Shown piece after piece: positions 61,059-64,000 of a DNA stretch of 64,000 nucleotides; positions within the stretch are counted from its first letter, which is position 1, and each line of letters starts with the position of its first letter. The position numbers and the translations under genes were made by a program. The notes under the pieces are model-generated. The model was not told the origin of the DNA. It saw nothing but the letters and a program-made list of their open reading frames with translations, and ran no database searches. The DNA comes from Rhizophagus clarus (taxonomy: Eukaryota > Glomeromycota > Glomeromycetes > Glomerales > Glomeraceae): NCBI GenBank assembly GCA_015698045.1, contig BLAL01000061.1, positions 64,501 to 128,500 of the forward strand. Direction: 5' to 3'.

Positions 61059-61904
61059 TCTTTTTTCGTGATTATAAAAGTACTATTTTTTACACGCTTA
61101 TATCGCAGATTGCGTCATATCTGGTAATGGGGTTAGACTCTGATCGCGTGATCATTGGTCACCAGAATAGGCAGATCATGCAATAGTATATATAAAGCAT
61201 TTTACAATTTTACTAGGCGATCATGTATGTAAATTATATAACTATTCATTTCGCAAAAAAATAAAGTATGTTTAGCTAAATATTATACACTATAATAAAA
61301 CCATATTCATTTTTATTCCTCCCCAGTTCCCTGCCAGTTCCTCGATAGTTCTAGGAATGTTCCAGGCGCCTTCGGCGAGTTGCTATAAATTACGAGATGA
61401 TCGGCCAATCTGATTTCTGATTTTTCTGATGGACAAGCTCGTCAGAACCAGGATCAGTATCTGGTTAAATTAATTTCCTGAAACCGACACCATCAACTAT
61501 CGAAACACCTCCCTTTTCGCAAAATGCGAATGAAATCAATATTACCATCAATTATGGTGAAAGGTCAAACCAGCAACAGGAATAAGATTTTTTCGTTAGT
61601 ATAGAATAACGTTTTATTTTCATAGCTTATGAGTGTGATGTAGTAGCTAAGTAAAAATTAAGATAGAGAACGGGTTGCACCCTTTATTTATTTGATAGAT
61701 GTACACAAGTTAAAAAATAAATGATGAGTATATCCCTGTTTTATTTGTAGAATGATAACCATACACGTTTCAAATATATTAAAACATGGAAAAACTTCGG
61801 CAGGCGATTACATTTAAGTAAAATTTGGCTTATCTAAAATCCAGATAAATTTCGGTAGCTGTGAATATATGTTCACACTTGAGTAAAAAATGGCGCAGTA
61901 AATT
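61059..61904. other. Spacer upstream of the Gag-like gene
   Basis: No coding sequence. It contains GTTCC-rich words (61,320-61,375: CCAGTTCC, CAGTTCCTCGATAGTTC) that loosely recall CCAGTTCCAGGCAC near 51,890, but no long shared repeat that would define ends. Confidence 0.4.
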
Positions 61905-63286
61905 TCACTGGCCCGCTTTTAAAACTTTAGCTATTAAGTAGTCAATATCCTTCACGCCCAACCTCGAAATAGTCGACGCAGAAAAAGTCTTAATACAATT
62001 TACCTTATTCACCCCTCCAACCCCATCAAAAAGTTTAAAGATCTTTATTGCCTTTTCCTTCCTTTTTCTAAGATTAGCCTTCGAAGTTTTATCTTGGTCC
62101 GGAAAATACTCACGAATTTTATCATTAACAAGAGAATTAGACGTATCATCACTATATGTTTTTTTATAATGGTCAAACCACAACCTATACCCTTTTCCAA
62201 AATAGTAATAGTTATGGATCAGCTCTAGAGTAGTTCTTTTATTATCATCTTCGGCTTTGATAATCCTGTCATTTAATTCACAAAAATTAACCAAGTTAAT
62301 ATTCATATCGGGGAACGTCTGCAAAGAAATAGTACCACCAGAGGAAGTTTGTTGGGGAATAGGAGCGGACAATTCCTTGATAAGCTTTTTCAAAATGGGC
62401 GAATCTTCTCTTCTAACTGGTTTCTTTGCTTTCTTCTTGGTGTAGATGAGTTGATGTCTGTATCTTCATTAGAACATTTTTTACTACTAGTATCGGGTTC
62501 TTTTTCGCCATCAACATCCATTTCTTCTTCCAGTTCCATATCAGTTGAAGGACATACAGTGCACAATTTGCGTGAATTATCGATACAGTTATAATGGATA
62601 ATATGTTTGCAGGTTAAGTATACAAGAGGTTTTGGTGGAGGATGAGGAAAGGTTTGAAGAAAGCCTAGAGGAGGAAGACATGAAGAAAGGTCCTCAGAGC
62701 ATTTAACACATCTTAATTGACTTCTCATCTGTTGAATTCCTATATTCTCAACCCCTTCTATACGCATGGGTGGAGAAGTTAGGATAAACCCTTCGCTCAT
62801 CATGTTAGTTAAGGTCGAAGTTCCGCTTGATTGAAATAATGGTGAATCTTGAATAGTAACATTCGATTCTGGCAATCGGCCAATTGGATAATTCACACTA
62901 GTAGAAAATATTTCTGTGATTTCTACATTCCTTTCACAATTGGGAAATGGACATGGGTTTGGTATATTAAGCATAAGTTTTTTTTCAGTATAGATTCTAT
63001 GAAAAATGTGCCCACAGCAGAGACGGGTGAACTTCTTGAGAGGAAATGTCAAAATGTCATTATTACATTCGGAGCATGGTTCTAATTCTGGGAAATCTAT
63101 ATCTCTGACAGCTTTATCATCGAGACTTTTGAGAATATTATATCTGAGGTTTCTAAACCTAACAAGAGAGGGATCAGATGAGGGAGTACTGTTTTTTTCT
63201 CTACTTTATATGTTGCTGATTGGGCTCGTATTGATTTCATCAACATTGGTCGCTTCCGTATTAACTAAGCTCACTTGGTTCTCCAT
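61905..63286 (-). pseudogene. Double-RING-type gene, broken
   Basis: Starts MENQVSLVNTEATN at 63,286; TAA at 63,206-63,208. It then has a RING-like module (CSECNNDI, LCCGHIFHRIYTEKK, CPFPNC) and a second one (CVKCSEDL, LTCKHIIHYNC, CTVCPS), an acidic stretch, a basic stretch, and a helical C-terminus (LKKLIKELSAP, LIHNYYYFGKGYRLWF, VKDIDYLIAKVLKAGQ). The last part lies in a shifted frame; a one-base shift near 62,440 joins them through a Lys-rich segment. Tyr replaces an expected Cys in HRIYTEKK. The family is repeated many times in arbuscular mycorrhizal fungi; function unknown. Confidence 0.6.
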
Positions 63287-64000
63287 AACCGTTCACTGCT
63301 ACATATACTGATTGTAGTGAATTATTGGGACTGAAGATAGGTTTTTATAGCATTTGTAAATTTCGTAAGAGAAAACATTCCCCGGATTTTTGTCCAGCTA
63401 TTACGCACTGCATTTCATCATTCTGTTAATCCCCCTACAAATCGATAAAAATGACTTCATGATTAGCATAGATATCCAAGATCCCATACACAAAATAATG
63501 ATTGCTAGAAATTTGTCCATACTTGAATATTGTTTTACTGATATGATAATAGTGTAGCTGGAAACATGACATGCAAAAAATAAATGCGAAAAAAATAATG
63601 CAAATATATATGCGATTCGCATGTCGCACAGCCCATATTTTTCGGCAAGAATTTTACCAATACTGTACTGCGCATTTTAGATGATCGGAAATATTCAATG
63701 TGGTGGCAAATGCAAGATACAAAAATAAATACAAGTGCGGGAATATTGTCTGTAGTACATAACATCTATGTTGCTATTATACATTATTATTTTTTCAAAC
63801 AATATTCCTCTATTCTAGCTTTTTTCTTTGAGGGAGAGTCATCTTCCGCACATATCCTATCTTTTAACAACCCACATCCACACATATGTTAAAAATATGT
63901 ACCCAAGTTATGGGCGAAACTTTATTAATATTTATGTGAGAATACAAGGCGAAAAACTACATATTTACATGTGACGTAATAACATAATCTATCTATTTCA
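63287..64000. other. Window end, no gene seen
   Basis: Short overlapping frames on both strands (63,401-63,892) show no domain and hydrophobic, low-complexity readings. Nothing further is supported. Confidence 0.5.

Noticed and set aside
63401..63892. Overlapping short ORFs at the window end
   Set aside because: They overlap on both strands, are hydrophobic and low-complexity, and show no recognisable motif.
1..64000. tRNA, rRNA or snRNA genes
   Set aside because: I looked for tRNA T-loop words and conserved rRNA stretches by eye and saw none; a tRNAscan or Rfam search was not possible.

Overview
The window reads as nuclear DNA of a fungus, most probably an arbuscular mycorrhizal fungus (Glomeromycotina, Rhizophagus-like). 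The reasons are strong AT richness, many short GT-AG introns (about 60-100 bp), an intronless F-box/LRR gene, remnants of lineage-expanded families (SAM-domain genes, double-RING genes, restriction-endonuclease-like genes), and a dense load of DNA transposons. The taxon is an inference; no rRNA or tRNA gene was found to anchor it.

Bases 1-26,000 are a gene-dense housekeeping block with nine genes that look intact: a VIP1/PPIP5K inositol pyrophosphate kinase (-), cytosolic-type prolyl-tRNA synthetase (-), valyl-tRNA synthetase (+), an LYR-motif mitochondrial-type protein (-), a Zip3/HEI10/RNF212-type meiotic RING protein (+), thioredoxin reductase with a presequence (-), an HP1/Swi6-type chromo/chromoshadow protein (-), an ADAM metalloprotease (+) and an F-box protein (+). 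The two tRNA synthetases are divergent, and a pair of short transposons in opposite orientation sits between them. I could follow the frame across the introns of the genes I traced in detail.

Bases 26,000-53,000 are a repeat compartment. It opens with about 2.5 kb of extremely AT-rich DNA and decayed coding fragments. Next come a pogo/Tigger-like transposon (32,924-35,356) and a dead SAM-domain gene carrying two hAT-like miniature elements, each with a perfect 8-bp target duplication. Several larger non-autonomous elements follow, with terminal inverted repeats whose interiors are mostly tandem satellites. They are 39,328-41,870 (a nine-fold array of exon-like units), 42,557-46,222 (carries a small Myb/SANT gene), 47,010-48,883 (filled with a ~40-bp palindromic satellite), and a 196-bp relative of the first at 49,165-49,360. 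Tandem arrays and hairpins continue to 52.5 kb.

Bases 52,900-64,000 hold the most unusual content. A compact cassette, mostly on the minus strand, contains a coiled-coil Gag-like protein with a CCHC zinc knuckle, a retropepsin-like protease region, an opposing helix-turn-helix ORF, a coiled-coil protein, an A32/FtsK-HerA-like packaging ATPase and a retroviral-type (Polinton/Maverick-like) integrase. I see no reverse transcriptase, protein-primed DNA polymerase or capsid protein. Gag-type genes beside a DNA-virus-type packaging ATPase and an integrase are the best candidate here for an undescribed kind of mobile element. This copy is damaged by several stops and frameshifts. A restriction-endonuclease-like pseudogene overlaps the integrase end, and a broken double-RING gene lies beyond the Gag start.
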